Shown in pieces: positions 1-9,153 of a stretch of DNA of 64,000 bases (positions are counted from its first letter, which is position 1; each line of letters begins with the position of its first letter). Below the pieces are notes generated by a model, which was not told where the DNA came from, did not search any database, and saw nothing but the letters and a program-made list of their open reading frames with translations. Origin of the DNA: AP-15 sp963700195. GTDB taxonomy: Bacteria > Pseudomonadota > Alphaproteobacteria > ATCC43930 > CGMCC-115725. The DNA is taken from the NCBI GenBank assembly GCA_963700195.1, contig CAVOWQ010000045.1:1-64000 (forward strand), written 5' to 3'. The position numbers and the translations under genes are program-made.

Positions 1-1325
1 GGAGATCACGAGCATATCGGCGATCCGCGACAAATCGGTCGTCAGATCTTCGGTAATGCTGTCTGTGAAGTACTGCTGCTTGGGATCGTCGCCGAGATTG
101 GTGAACGGCAGCACGACGATTGACAGCCGCGGGGCGACGAGGGGCTGCGAGATTGAGGTTGCGGCTACCACCTCCGGATTCCGAGAGAGTTCGTCGCCGC
201 CCAAAGCCACCACGCGCCGACGGCGAGGACGAGCGCTCGCGCCGGCGACCGCCGCGATTGCAATGCCGGCAGCGCGCCGGCGACGCGGAACCACGATCGG
301 CATGCTCGATGCCGGCAGATCGGCGATGGCTTCGAGCCGCAGCGTGTAGACCCGCACTGGACGAGCGGTGTCGACGCTTTGCTCGCCGAGATCTTCGAGC
401 AGGTAGGGGAGTTTGTCGCGGATCTGGTCGCGCGCCATGCGCCGGAGACGCAGATGCCGCCGGGCTCGGCTATCGTTTCCAGCCGTGCTGCGACATTGAC
501 GCCGTCGCCAAAAATATCGCCGCCTTCGGCAATGACATCGCCGAGATTGATGCCGATGCGAAATTTGATGCGCCGCTCGTCGGGTATTTGGGGCTCTCGA
601 TCGATCATCCCCCGTTGCATCTCGACCGCACAGCGCGCCGCATCTACGACGCTCGCGAATTCCGCGAGCAGACCGTCGCCGGTGTTCTTGACGATGCGGC
701 CCCGGTGCTCAAGGATCTTCCGATCGATCAGCTGCTGGAAGTGCGCCCTGAGGCGTTCGTGCGTGCCTTCCTCGTCCGCCCCCATCAGACGCGAGTAACC
801 CGCTACATCGGCCGCGAGGATCGCCGCAAGACGGCGGGTCGAGGGCACAGCGCCCAGAATGTTGCGCGAGCCCGCCCAGCGCTCGCCCGCGTCGATTGGA
901 AAGGCGGCGACGGTTGGCCGCGCGCCAGTCTCCGCATCGTCTCCGCCGCCATCCGTCGGTCGCGAAACCGAGTGCGCCTGTGCGACGGGATTCGCTACCG
1001 CCACAACAAAGCGATAGCCGCGCCCGGGTACCGTCTGAATGCAGCTCCCCTGCGTACGCTCCTGATCGAGCACGCGGCGGAGCGCGGCGATCTGCACCGG
1101 CAGGTTGCTGTACTCAACGATAGTCCCCGGCCACACCTTTTTGATGATCTCGTCCCGGGTGACGAGGTCTCCCGAACGCGCGACCAAAACACCGAGGACT
1201 TCGAGTGCGCGCGCGCCAATCGGGATCGGCGCGAAGGTGCCGCTTCGATCACGCCGAGAGAGGCCGCTGCAATCCAGGCGAAAGTCCTCGAACACGAACA
1301 TGTCACCTGTGGTCAGCCCGTCCAT
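1..1325 (-). CDS. Winged-helix / class III nucleotide cyclase / TolB-like sensor protein, frameshifted, 3' end outside window
   Basis: The start at 1325 is chosen for the GGGAGG ribosome site just upstream. Residues about 8-110 form an OmpR/CadC-type winged helix (recognition part TRDEIIKKVWPG, wing GRGYRFVV). Residues about 160-300 form a class III adenylate/guanylate cyclase (LAAILAADVAGYSRLMGADE, KNTGDGLLAEF, GINLGDVI, DGVNVAARLE). Both lie in one uninterrupted frame. After VSG (about 440) the frame shifts to ARDQIRDKLPYL. It returns near 235 for a membrane segment (LVLAVGAWWLWAAT) and shifts again near 182 into a TolB/FlgO-like part (LSIVVLPFTNLGDD) that runs off the window. The role is inferred to be a membrane-tethered sensor making or responding to a cyclic nucleotide. 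The pairing of a DNA-binding domain with a cyclase is unusual. The indels look like sequence errors. Confidence 0.8.
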
Positions 1326-1542
1326 GCGATCCGCCTCCCGCGGCGAGCATGAGCAACTCAGCGGCGAGGCCGCCCCTCGGGGATAGATCGCGGTCTCAAC
1401 CGCCGCGATTTTGGGCCATTTCAAACCGATTCAAAAGATTTTATCGCTGCTTTATTGCCCCGCCCGCCGTTAGCAGGCCCCTTTCGTGACGCCGGGTGGA
1501 ACCCGCCCGCGCGCATTCCATGACCACGAAGGGAGATCGAAG

Positions 1543-2052
1543 ATGAAGAGATGGCTTCACGGAGGGACCCTGGTGGCCGCAATCGCTTTGCCGGCGCTGA
1601 GCGGTGCAGCCTGGGCGGGAGGCCCCGACGATTTCGGCTGCTCAAACGCCACCCTGAAGGGCGAATACGCATTCGGCGTCACCTCATATACGCCGAACTA
1701 CCCGCCGAACGTCGTGGCAGGCATCAAGGTGTTCGACGGCAACGGCAATCTCACACAACGTGATTACCAAGGCGACAACCTCGCGGGACCCGACTTCGCG
1801 CCGCCAGGGCAAGAAAGGGGCACCTATACGGTCAATTCCGACTGCACGGGCAGCATGGTGATCAACCTGAATGTACCTGGGGTCCCCGCAGGCACCTCCT
1901 CCGGAGTCATAAACATCCTGTTTGTGATCAGCGACGGCGGCCGTCATATCCATGAGGTCGTTTCACAATTCACTCCGCCGGGCTCCTCCGCACCCGAGCC
2001 CAACCAAACCAGCGCCGACGACTGGAAGGTCGCGTCGGATCGGGAGCGCTGA
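1543..2052 (+). CDS. Secreted hypothetical protein, about 169 aa
   Basis: The start at 1543 (MKRWLHGG) is preferred over an upstream in-frame ATG because AAGGGAGA lies just upstream and a signal peptide follows directly: positive start, hydrophobic TLVAAIALPALSG, cleavage around AWA-GG. The mature part contains two cysteines (DFGCSNATLKGEYAF and NSDCTGSM) that could form a disulfide. It is rich in Gly, Asn and Thr, as in extracytoplasmic beta proteins. The motif around CSNATLKGEYAF recurs in uncharacterised secreted proteins of proteobacteria, as far as I recall. It is divergent from the cyclase gene. No function can be assigned. Confidence 0.7.
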   Translation: MKRWLHGGTLVAAIALPALSGAAWAGGPDDFGCSNATLKGEYAFGVTSYTPNYPPNVVAGIKVFDGNGNLTQRDYQGDNLAGPDFAPPGQERGTYTVNSDCTGSMVINLNVPGVPAGTSSGVINILFVISDGGRHIHEVVSQFTPPGSSAPEPNQTSADDWKVASDRER

Positions 2053-2151
2053 ATAGCAGGCTGACGCGCGGCGGACGCATGCTGTGCTACATGTGTCGCC
2101 GCGCGAAGTTTTGGTGCCGGTGCCGTTTTTCGCTGATCTTATTCTCATAGG

Positions 2152-2290
2152 AACAGTGAAAAACAGCGGCGGAACAGCGAGGGTTTTCGCTGCTCCGTCA
2201 TCGGTTGCACCGGCGGCGGCCGAGGATTTCTGCGGGAAGCCAGTTGTTCGCGGCTGATAATTTCCTGCAAAACAGCAAAAACAGCGAGGG
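2152..2290. repeat. Intergenic 'aacagc' repeat region with a hairpin
   Basis: The gap between the secreted protein and the thiolase holds two clusters of a short purine-rich motif: aaaaacagc followed by aacagcgaggg at 2158-2183, and aaaacagc followed by aacagcgaggg at 2270-2290. The first cluster is followed by an inverted copy, so 2171-2180 (ggaacagcga) can pair with 2187-2196 (tcgctgctcc) with one G-T position. It resembles decayed intergenic repeats known in rhizobial-type genomes. No gene is seen in this gap. Confidence 0.4.
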
Positions 2291-2378
2291 AGCTGCGCTT
2301 GATGACACCGCCCCCCATATCGTCGTAGAGCGGCACGGGCGGGCTTGCTATCGTGCCGCTGGCACTGTGGAGGGCGGC

Positions 2379-3548
2379 ATGAGCGGGTGTATCGTCGGTT
2401 GGGCGCACAGCAAATTCGGCAAGCACGAGGGTCGGGACGTTGAGGCGCTGATCGTCGAGGTCGCGCAGGCGGCGCTGGCCGATGCCGGGGTCGCGGCGGC
2501 CGATATCGACACGATCTATCTCGGCACGATGAATGGCGGCTTTGTTCGCCAGGAGTTCCCGGCTTCGCTGGTGTTCCAGGCGGATCCCGCGCTTCGCTTC
2601 AAGCCGGCGACGCGGGTCGAGGACGCCTGCGCGACCGGCTCGGCGGCGATCCATCAGGGCCTGAACGCGATCGCCGCCGGCAAGGCGCGGCTGGCGCTGA
2701 TTGTCGGTGTCGAGAAGATGACCGACGTCTCCGGAGCGCAGGTGGGCGACATCCTGCTCGGCGCCTCCTACCGCAAGGAGGAAGACGCGATCGAAGGCGG
2801 TTTTGCCGGGATCTTCGGAAAAATTGCCCAGAACTACTTCCAGCGTTATGGTGATCAGTCGGATGCATTGGCGCGGATCGCCGCGAAGAACCACAAGAAC
2901 GGCGTCGCCAACCCACTCGCGCAGATGCAAAAAGATCTCGGCTACGAATTCTGCCGCACTGTCTCGGACAAGAACCCGATCGTCGCCGGCCCGCTGAAGC
3001 GCACCGACTGCTCGCTGGTCTCGGACGGCGCTGCCGCGATCGTGCTCGCCGACACGGCGACAGCGCTCAGCATGAAGAAAGCGGTGATTTTCCGCGCGGC
3101 CGAGCAGGTCAACGACTTTCTGCCGATGAGCCGGCGCGACATCGTCGCCTTCGAAGGGCCGGAGCTTGCCTGGAAACGCGCGCTCGCCGCGGCCCGGCTC
3201 GGTCTCGAAGACCTCGACCTGGTCGAGACCCATGACTGCTTCACGATCGCCGAACTGATCGAATACGAAGCGATGGGGTTGACCGCAAAAGGCGAGGGCG
3301 CGCGCGCCATTCTCGAGGGCTGGACGGAGAAGGACGGTAAGCTGCCGATCAACCCCTCGGGCGGCCTGAAGTCGAAGGGGCATCCGATCGGCGCAACCGG
3401 CGTGTCGATGCATGTACTGGCGGCGATGCAGGTGACCGGCAAGGCCGGCGGCATCCAGGTGCCGGACGCCGCGCTCGCCGGCGTCTTCAACATGGGCGGC
3501 GCCGCGGTCGCCAACTTCGTCAGCATCCTCGAGCCGCTGCGCGCGTAA
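2379..3548 (+). CDS. Thiolase (SCP-x-like acetyl-CoA acyltransferase)
   Basis: This 389-aa protein matches the thiolase family over its whole length. It has the N-terminal active cysteine in VEDACATGSAAIHQG, the histidine region VETHDCFTIAE and the C-terminal GGLKSKGHPIGATG. The ATG at 2379 follows an AGGGCGG ribosome site, and the first residues (MSGCIVGWAHSKFGKHEGRD) are typical of the SCP-x/non-decarboxylating subgroup. It should cleave or form 3-ketoacyl-CoA in the cytosol. Its stop overlaps the start of the acuI-like reductase by one base (TAATG), so the two are translationally coupled. They probably serve short-chain acyl-CoA metabolism together with the nearby enoyl-CoA hydratase. The physiological substrate is not evident. 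Confidence 0.88.
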   Translation: MSGCIVGWAHSKFGKHEGRDVEALIVEVAQAALADAGVAAADIDTIYLGTMNGGFVRQEFPASLVFQADPALRFKPATRVEDACATGSAAIHQGLNAIAAGKARLALIVGVEKMTDVSGAQVGDILLGASYRKEEDAIEGGFAGIFGKIAQNYFQRYGDQSDALARIAAKNHKNGVANPLAQMQKDLGYEFCRTVSDKNPIVAGPLKRTDCSLVSDGAAAIVLADTATALSMKKAVIFRAAEQVNDFLPMSRRDIVAFEGPELAWKRALAAARLGLEDLDLVETHDCFTIAELIEYEAMGLTAKGEGARAILEGWTEKDGKLPINPSGGLKSKGHPIGATGVSMHVLAAMQVTGKAGGIQVPDAALAGVFNMGGAAVANFVSILEPLRA

Positions 3549-4541
3549 TGACGACATTCCGCGGGCTCGTACTCCACGAGGAGGGCGGCAAAGTCGTCTC
3601 GCGGCTCGAGGCGATCGACGAGGAGCGGTTGCCGCCCGGCGAGGTTACCGTCGCGGTCGAGTGCTCGACGCTCAATTACAAGGACGGGATGATCCTGCAA
3701 GGGATCGGCCGGCTGGTGCGCAATTACCCGCATGTTCCCGGCGTCGATTTCGCCGGCACCGTCGAGCGCTCGGATGCGCCCGAGTTCAAGCCGGGCGATC
3801 CGGTAATTCTGACCGGCTGGCGGGTCGGCGAGACGCAATGGGGCGGCTACGCGGAGAAGGCGCGCGTCCGGGCCTCTTACTTGGTGCGCCGGCCGGAAGG
3901 GCTCACCGCTCCCCAGGCGATGGCGATCGGCACTGCCGGGTTCACGGCGATGCTCGCGGTCATCGCTTTAGAGCGGCACGGGCTCAAACCGGACGCGGGC
4001 GACGTGCTGGTTACCGGCGCCGCCGGCGGGGTCGGCAGTGTCGCGGTGGCGCTCCTGTCGCGGCTCGGGCATCGGGTGGTCGCGTCAACCGGCCGACCCG
4101 AGCAGCGCGACTATCTGACCGAGCTCGGCGCAGCTGAGCTGATCGATCGCGCAGCGCTCGCGGCGAAACCGTCGCGGCCGCTCGACGCCGAGCGCTGGGC
4201 CGGAGCAATCGACGCGGTCGGCGGGACCACCCTGGCGACGATCCTGACCCAGCTCAGATACCGCGCCAGCGTCGCCGCCTGCGGGCTCGCCGGGGGCAGC
4301 GACCTGCCGGCGACGGTGATCCCGTTTTTGTTGCGCGGGGTCAACCTGCTCGGCATCGACTCGGTCATGTGCCCGCGCGACGAGCGGATCGAAGCTTGGC
4401 AGCGGCTGGTGCGCGACCTGCCGCTCGATAAGCTGGACAGGATGACCGAGACTGTGCCGCTTTCCGCGCTGCCCGGGTTGGCGCCCAAGAATTCTCAGCG
4501 GTGCAACTCGCGGGCGGATCGTCGTCGAGGTTACTGGTTGA
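3548..4541 (+). CDS. acuI: Acryloyl-CoA reductase-like MDR oxidoreductase (AcuI/YhdH family), frameshift near the 3' end
   Basis: This is a medium-chain NADPH-dependent reductase of the AcuI/YhdH type. It has the N-terminal substrate domain (STLNYKDGM, HVPGVDFAGTVE, GWRVGETQWGGYAE) and a Rossmann motif VTGAAGGVGSVAV. The family reduces acryloyl-CoA to propionyl-CoA or acts on related enones. The reading frame is intact to SALPGLAPK near 4490. One extra base in the aagaattc stretch then shifts it. In the other frame the expected tail ILSGATRGRIVVEVTG follows and stops at 4541, giving the usual length of about 330 aa. Read literally, the protein would run on into the next small gene, which I regard as an artefact. 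Confidence 0.85.
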
Positions 4542-4582
4542 TCTGCCGGGAATTCTCGGACCTGTCCACGCGTTCGCCGGTC

Positions 4583-4933
4583 ATGAAGAACAACTCTGCG
4601 TTACACCCCCGCACAATCAGCATTGCCCAACGAGGACAAATCGTCCAGCGCGTCATAGTCGACGGGTGGACGAGCGTTGACGTCGCCGCCGCTTTTGGCG
4701 TACCGCGGCGCTTGGTAGATGTCTGGGTCGCCGATTTTCGTCGGCACGGCATGGCCAGTCTTCGCCAGGATGCCGGCCGCACGGTCGCCGGCGAGATGAT
4801 GCACCGCACGGTTTGGCGACCCGCGCGGGCAATGCTGCACAAGGTCTTGATGGGTCTTCGCGGATCTCTGGCGGCGGAGCCTACCGTCGAGCCATTGCCG
4901 CTGCGCCATTCGAACAAGGACGGCTCGCGGTAA
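4583..4933 (+). CDS. Small helix-turn-helix protein (transposase-type HTH)
   Basis: This is a 116-aa ORF starting at an ATG with no clear ribosome site. Residues about 12-60 fit the helix-turn-helix found at the N-terminus of IS481/IS630-type transposases (QRVIVDGWTSVDVAAAFGV, then a recognition helix around RRLVDVWVADFRRHG). It ends without any DDE catalytic domain. It may be a domesticated or truncated transposase leader, or a stand-alone DNA-binding protein of the kind annotated as 'helix-turn-helix domain-containing protein' in alphaproteobacteria. It sits tail to tail with the enoyl-CoA hydratase gene, 6 bp away. Confidence 0.55.
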   Translation: MKNNSALHPRTISIAQRGQIVQRVIVDGWTSVDVAAAFGVPRRLVDVWVADFRRHGMASLRQDAGRTVAGEMMHRTVWRPARAMLHKVLMGLRGSLAAEPTVEPLPLRHSNKDGSR

Positions 4934-4939
4934 ATCGCG

Positions 4940-5728
4940 TCACCGGTTGCGGAAGGCGGGCTTGCGCTTGTCGATGAAGGCCTCCATGCCCTCCTTCCGG
5001 TCTTCGGTGGCGAAGGTCGAATGGAACAGCCGCCGCTCGAAGCGCACCCCCTCGGCGAGAGTGGTCTCATAGGCGCGATTGACCGCTTCCTTAACCATCA
5101 TTGCGATCGGGCGAGACATGCCGGCAATCCGCTCGGCGATTTTGACCGCCTCGGAGAGCAGCTCGGCCGGGGGAACGATGCGGCTGACGAGCCCGGCGCG
5201 TTCCGCTTCCGCCGCATCCATCATGCGGCCGGTCAGGCACAGATCCATCGCTTTCGCCTTGCCGACAAAGCGGGTGAGTCGTTGCGTCCCGCCCGCCCCC
5301 GGGATCGTGCCGAGATTGATCTCCGGCTGGCCGAACCGCGCCGTGTCGGCAGCAATGACGATGTCGCACATCATCGCGATCTCGCAGCCGCCGCCGAGCG
5401 CAAACCCGGCAACCGCCGCAATGACCGGCTTGCGGCACTGTCCGACCCGCTCCCACCCGCGGGTGATGAAATCCTCGCAATAGATCTCGGGATAGCTCTT
5501 CGCCACCATCTCCTTGACGTCGGCGCCGGCGGCGAAGGCCTTCTCGTTCCCGGTCAGCACGATCGCGCCGATCGCCGCGTCTTCTTCGAGCTCGTCCAAC
5601 GCGCCGGCGAGCTCGCTGATCAGCGCGGCGTTGAGCGCGTTCAGCGCCGCCGGCCGGTTGAGCGTGACGATGCCGACCGCACCGCGCCGCTCGACGAGGA
5701 TATTCTGGTAGCCGGGTCGCTCGCTCAT
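4940..5728 (-). CDS. Enoyl-CoA hydratase
   Basis: This 262-aa crotonase-fold protein starts at 5728 (MSERPGYQNILVE) behind AGAGAGG. It has the CoA-binding and oxyanion-hole motif EKAFAAGADVKEM, the second oxyanion glycine block AGFALGGGCEIAMMCD, and the catalytic glutamates around GQPEINLGTIPGAGGTQRL. It hydrates short-chain 2-enoyl-CoA to 3-hydroxyacyl-CoA in beta-oxidation. The length and motifs match the family (FadB/EchA-like, about 258-262 aa). It lies 11 bp downstream of mutM on the same strand. This echA-mutM order recurs in alphaproteobacteria, so co-transcription is likely. Confidence 0.9.
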   Translation of the reverse strand: MSERPGYQNILVERRGAVGIVTLNRPAALNALNAALISELAGALDELEEDAAIGAIVLTGNEKAFAAGADVKEMVAKSYPEIYCEDFITRGWERVGQCRKPVIAAVAGFALGGGCEIAMMCDIVIAADTARFGQPEINLGTIPGAGGTQRLTRFVGKAKAMDLCLTGRMMDAAEAERAGLVSRIVPPAELLSEAVKIAERIAGMSRPIAMMVKEAVNRAYETTLAEGVRFERRLFHSTFATEDRKEGMEAFIDKRKPAFRNR

Positions 5729-5739
5729 CTTTAGCCTCT

Positions 5740-6567
5740 CTAACGCTGTCGTTTCGCACAGAAAAAGGTCGATCGGCCGGACTGCACGATCCGGCGCACG
5801 GCGCCGCCGCAATCGCAGCCGGGACAGGGATCGCCTTCATGGCCATAGACTGCCCAGCGGTGCTGGAAATAACCGAGCTCGCCGTCGGCTTGGACGTAAT
5901 CGCGCAGCGAGGATCCGCCGGCCTCGATCGCCTCGGTCAGGACCGAGCGGATGCCGTCGACCAGCCGCTCGGCGCGCCCCCGGCCGATCGAGGCGGCGAG
6001 GCGCCGCGGCGAGACGCGCGAGCGGAAAAGCGCCTCGCAGACATAGATGTTTCCGAGCCCGGCGACGATCCGCTGGTCGAGCAGCGCCGATTTGATCGGC
6101 GTCATCTTGCCGGCGAGCGCCGCGGCGAGATAGGCGCCGTCGAATTCGGCTTCGAGCGGCTCCGGGCCGAGCCCCGCCAACAGCGGGTGCTGTTTCTCCT
6201 CCCCGCGCCTCACGTAGTCGAGCAGCCCGAAGCGGCGGGCGTCGTTGAAGCGAATGACGGTGCCGTCATCGAGCCGCAGCACCACGTGGTCGTGCGGTGC
6301 GTCCGGCAGAGCGGCGGTGCCCGCCGTGACCCGCCCCGACATGCCGAGATGGAGCAGCAGCACTCCGTCCGAATCGAGCTCGATCAGGATGTATTTCCCG
6401 CGCCGGCCGAGCGCGCCGATACGTGCGCCGTCGAGCCGCGCGGCAAGGGCCGGCGGAAACGGCCGCCGCAGATCCGGCCGGCGCAGCTCGGCCTGCAGAA
6501 TGCGGCGGCCGCTCATCTTCAGTGCGAGACCGCGCCGGACCGTCTCGACTTCAGGCAGTTCGGGCAT
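5740..6567 (-). CDS. mutM: Formamidopyrimidine-DNA glycosylase (Fpg/MutM) with an atypical zinc finger
   Basis: The protein begins MPELPEVETVRRGL, giving the catalytic Pro2 and Glu3. It keeps the beta-lyase lysine region (LGRRGKYILIEL), the helix-two-turn-helix (DQRIVAGLGNIYVCEALF) and the C-terminal finger. It excises oxidised purines such as 8-oxoG and nicks the site. The length of 275 aa is normal. The finger is unusual. It reads CPGCDCGG and then sixteen residues later FFCAKRQR, where the family has C-x2-C-x16-C-x2-C. The last cysteine is replaced by Arg, and an extra Asp-Cys pair sits after the second one. Zinc binding may be altered, or the 3' end may contain sequence errors. It is divergent from ubiE. 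Confidence 0.92.
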   Translation of the reverse strand: MPELPEVETVRRGLALKMSGRRILQAELRRPDLRRPFPPALAARLDGARIGALGRRGKYILIELDSDGVLLLHLGMSGRVTAGTAALPDAPHDHVVLRLDDGTVIRFNDARRFGLLDYVRRGEEKQHPLLAGLGPEPLEAEFDGAYLAAALAGKMTPIKSALLDQRIVAGLGNIYVCEALFRSRVSPRRLAASIGRGRAERLVDGIRSVLTEAIEAGGSSLRDYVQADGELGYFQHRWAVYGHEGDPCPGCDCGGAVRRIVQSGRSTFFCAKRQR

Positions 6568-6668
6568 CGGTCTTCAATACCGGAGGAGCTCCAAATAAGC
6601 AGTACATAGGGCGGCTCGAATTGGCAGATCGTAGCGTGCGCGATCCTACATGGTTATTTTCCTGCCCG

Positions 6669-7441
6669 ATGAGCGACGAAGACACAAGCGGCCGAACGGA
6701 TTTCGGCTTCCACCGGGTGCCCGAGAAAGAAAAGGCGCCGCTGGTGCGCGCCATCTTCGACAGCGTCGCCGCCCGCTACGACCTGATGAACGATCTGATG
6801 AGCGCCGGCGTCCACCGCTGGTGGAAGGCCGAGATGGTCGCCCAGCTGAAGCCGCGTCCAGGCCAGCGCCTGCTCGATGTCGCCGGCGGCACCGGCGACA
6901 TCGCATTGCGCGCCTTGCCGCGCCTTGCGCGCACGGGGGGACCGCGGAAGGCGGCGTCGTGGTCTGCGATGTCAGCGAGGCGATGCTCGCGATCGGACGC
7001 GCCCGAGCTCTCGACCAAGGAATTCTGACGGGGATCGAATGGTTGTGCGCCGATGCCGAACGACTCCCGGTGGCCGACCGCAGCGTCGATTTCTACACGA
7101 TCGGCTTCGGATTGCGTAACGTCACTCGGATCGATGCGGCTCTCGCCGAGGCGCGCCGCGTGCTGAAGCCGGGCGGGCGTTTCCTGTGTCTCGAATTCAC
7201 GCCCGAGATCACCCCGCTCCTCCAGCCGCTCTACGATCTCTACAGCTTCCAGATCGTGCCGCTGCTCGGCCAGGTCGTCACCGGTGATCGCGACGCCTAT
7301 TCCTATCTCGTCGAAAGCATCCGGCGTTTCCCGCGGCAGAGCGAACTCGCCGAGATGATCGCCGGAGCCGGTCTCGACCAGGTCAAATTCCGCAACCTGA
7401 CGGGGGGCGTCGCTGCGCTCCATTCTGCCTGGCGCCTCTGA
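6669..7441 (+). CDS. ubiE: Demethylmenaquinone/ubiquinone C-methyltransferase UbiE, frameshifted
   Basis: This SAM-dependent methyltransferase of quinone synthesis starts at 6669 (MSDEDTSGRTDFGFHRVP). The first part carries the family signature VAARYDLMNDLMSAGVHRWW and the SAM motif LLDVAGGTGDIA. The frame then changes at a run of six G near 6936-6941. The downstream part continues as VVVCDVSEAMLAIGRARA, ERLPVADRSVDFYTIGFGLR (second UbiE signature), GGRFLCLEF and NLTGGVAALHSAWRL, stopping at 7441. The combined length of about 257 aa is normal. A homopolymer indel in sequencing is the likely cause. ubiB follows directly, so the two form a ubiquinone operon. Confidence 0.9.
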
Positions 7442-7487
7442 CCCGCTCCGACCCAGCTTCGGGCTTCTGCGCAGCGCCCGCAATTTT

Positions 7488-9021
7488 GTGCGGCTGGTCC
7501 GGATCTGCCTTACCCTCGCGCGGCACGACGCGCTGTCTCCGTTGACGGCCGTCCCTGCCGCAGCGCCCTTTGTGCGGTTTGGTCATCTGTTTGCGCGCCG
7601 CCGCGGCCGGGTCTTGCCGCGACCGGGTCAGCGGCTCGCCGCCGCGTTCGAAGAATTGGGGCCGAGCTTCATCAAGCTCGGCCAGCTTCTGTCCACCCGA
7701 GCCGATCTCCTCGGCGAAGAGATCACTGCCGATCTCACCAGCCTGCAGGACCAGCTCCCGCCTTTCCCGGGCGCCGAGGCGCGGGCCCTGATCGAAGCCG
7801 AGTTCGCCTGCCCGCTCGATGGTCTGTTCGCATCCTTTGACGAAGGGGCGATAGCAGCCGCTTCTATCGCCCAGGTCCATTTCGCTCGGACCACCGACGG
7901 GCACGAGGTTGCCGTCAAGGTGCTGCGCCCGGGGATCGCCGCTGCGTTCGCCCGCGACCTCGACCTGTTCCTGTGGCTGGCGAATTTGGCCGAGCGGCTG
8001 CAGCCCGCGCTGCGGCGGCTCAAGCCGGTCGAGGTGGTGCAGACGCTCGCCGAGGTGGTCCGGTTCGAAATGGACTTGCGTCTGGAGGCTGCCGCGGCCG
8101 CGGAGCTCGCCGAGAATTTCGCCGGGGACCCGAACTTCCAAGTGCCTCGGGTCGATTGGCTGCGCACCGGCCGAACCGTCTTGACGCTCGAGCGGATAAT
8201 CGGGATCCGCATCGATGACAAGGCGGCGCTCCTCGCCGCCGGGCACTGTATCGAAGATCTATTGCGTAAAGCCGCCGCTGCCTTCTTCAACCAAGTCTTC
8301 CGCGACGGCTTTTTTCACGCCGATCTCCATCCCGGAAACATGTTCGTCGATGCAGATGGCGCGATCGCCGTCGTCGACTTCGGCATCATGGGGCGGCTCG
8401 ACCGCGACACCCGCTTTTACCTCGCCGATATGCTGATCGGCTTTCTTTCGGGAGATTACCGCCGGGTGGCGGAAGTCCATTTCGCGGCGGGGTACGTACC
8501 GCCGCGCCGATCGATCGACGCCTTCACGCAAGCGTGCCGTTCGATCGGCGAGCCCATCCTCGGAAGACCGCTGCAGGAGATCTCGGTCGCCCGCTTGCTC
8601 GCGCAGCTCTTCGAGATCACCGAGCAGTTCGACATGGAAACCCAGCCGCAGCTTTTGCTGCTGCAAAAAACGATGGTCGTCATCGAGGGGGTCGGGCGTC
8701 GCCTCGATCCAGAGATCAACATCTGGAGCTTTGGCGCGGCCGCTGATCGAGGAGTGGATGCGCGAAAATCGCGGTCCCGAAGCAAGAGTTCGTCTCGGAC
8801 TGGAGACTGTAGCCGATCTTGTCGAACGAGTGCCACGGCTGGTGCGAAGCCTCGACGCAATGATTGCCGATTGGTCGCGCGAAGGGATAGTGATGCACGC
8901 CGAGACTTTGGCGGTTCAGGCCGCCCATCGTGCCCGGCATCTGGCAATCGTAATAGTGCCGGTGTGGATCATAGCGCTGGCTTTGGCCGGGATCGCCGTC
9001 GCGCTCCTACTTGGTCGATAG
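7488..9021 (+). CDS. ubiB: Ubiquinone biosynthesis kinase-like protein UbiB, frameshifted near the 3' end
   Basis: This is an atypical ABC1/ADCK kinase-like protein needed for ubiquinone synthesis. It has the KxGQ motif (SFIKLGQLLSTRADLL), the Ala-rich loop AAASIAQVH, the lysine strand HEVAVKVLRPGI and the catalytic HADLHPGNMFV with DFG-like VDFGIMGRL. The nominal start is GTG 7488. The frame is open further upstream and encodes family-like LLRSARNF, so the true start may lie earlier. After DPEINIW (about 8735) the frame shifts and continues as RPLIEEWMRENRGPEARV. It ends with two short hydrophobic C-terminal segments (IVIVPVWIIALALAGIAVAL), stopping at 9021, which is the usual UbiB architecture. 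Confidence 0.9.
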
Positions 9022-9051
9022 CCGCCGAGAAGGGTTAAAAAAATCTGCAAG

Positions 9052-9067
9052 TGTGAGGTAGCTCACA
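9052..9067. promoter_or_regulatory. Putative CRP/FNR-family binding site
   Basis: The sequence tgtga-ggtagc-tcaca is an exact match to the TGTGA-N6-TCACA consensus of CRP-type regulators. It lies 87 bp upstream of the start of the secreted-protein gene at 9154 and about 30 bp after ubiB. As RNA it could also form a 6-bp hairpin with a 4-base loop. Which CRP-family protein binds, and whether it activates or represses, cannot be seen. Confidence 0.45.
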
Positions 9068-9153
9068 AAGGATCGGTGGCTGACGCTCCAGTTTGCATAG
9101 TGGCGGACCGGCTTTGCCGCTGACCGGCCTCCGGGCACCCACAGGAGCAGAAA

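Noticed and set aside
2145..3557. Long minus-strand open frame opposite the thiolase gene
   Set aside because: It is the antisense of a clear thiolase. It has Arg/Asp/Gly-biased composition, no family motif and no ribosome site, as expected from high GC at third codon positions.
4492..4933. Fusion of the AcuI-like reductase with the downstream helix-turn-helix protein
   Set aside because: The fused frame arises only through one extra base near 4492. The normal AcuI tail and stop lie in the adjacent frame.
6936..6941. Programmed frameshift at the G6 run in ubiE
   Set aside because: ubiE is not known to use frameshifting, and many other genes here have indels at unrelated sequences. A homopolymer sequencing error is simpler.
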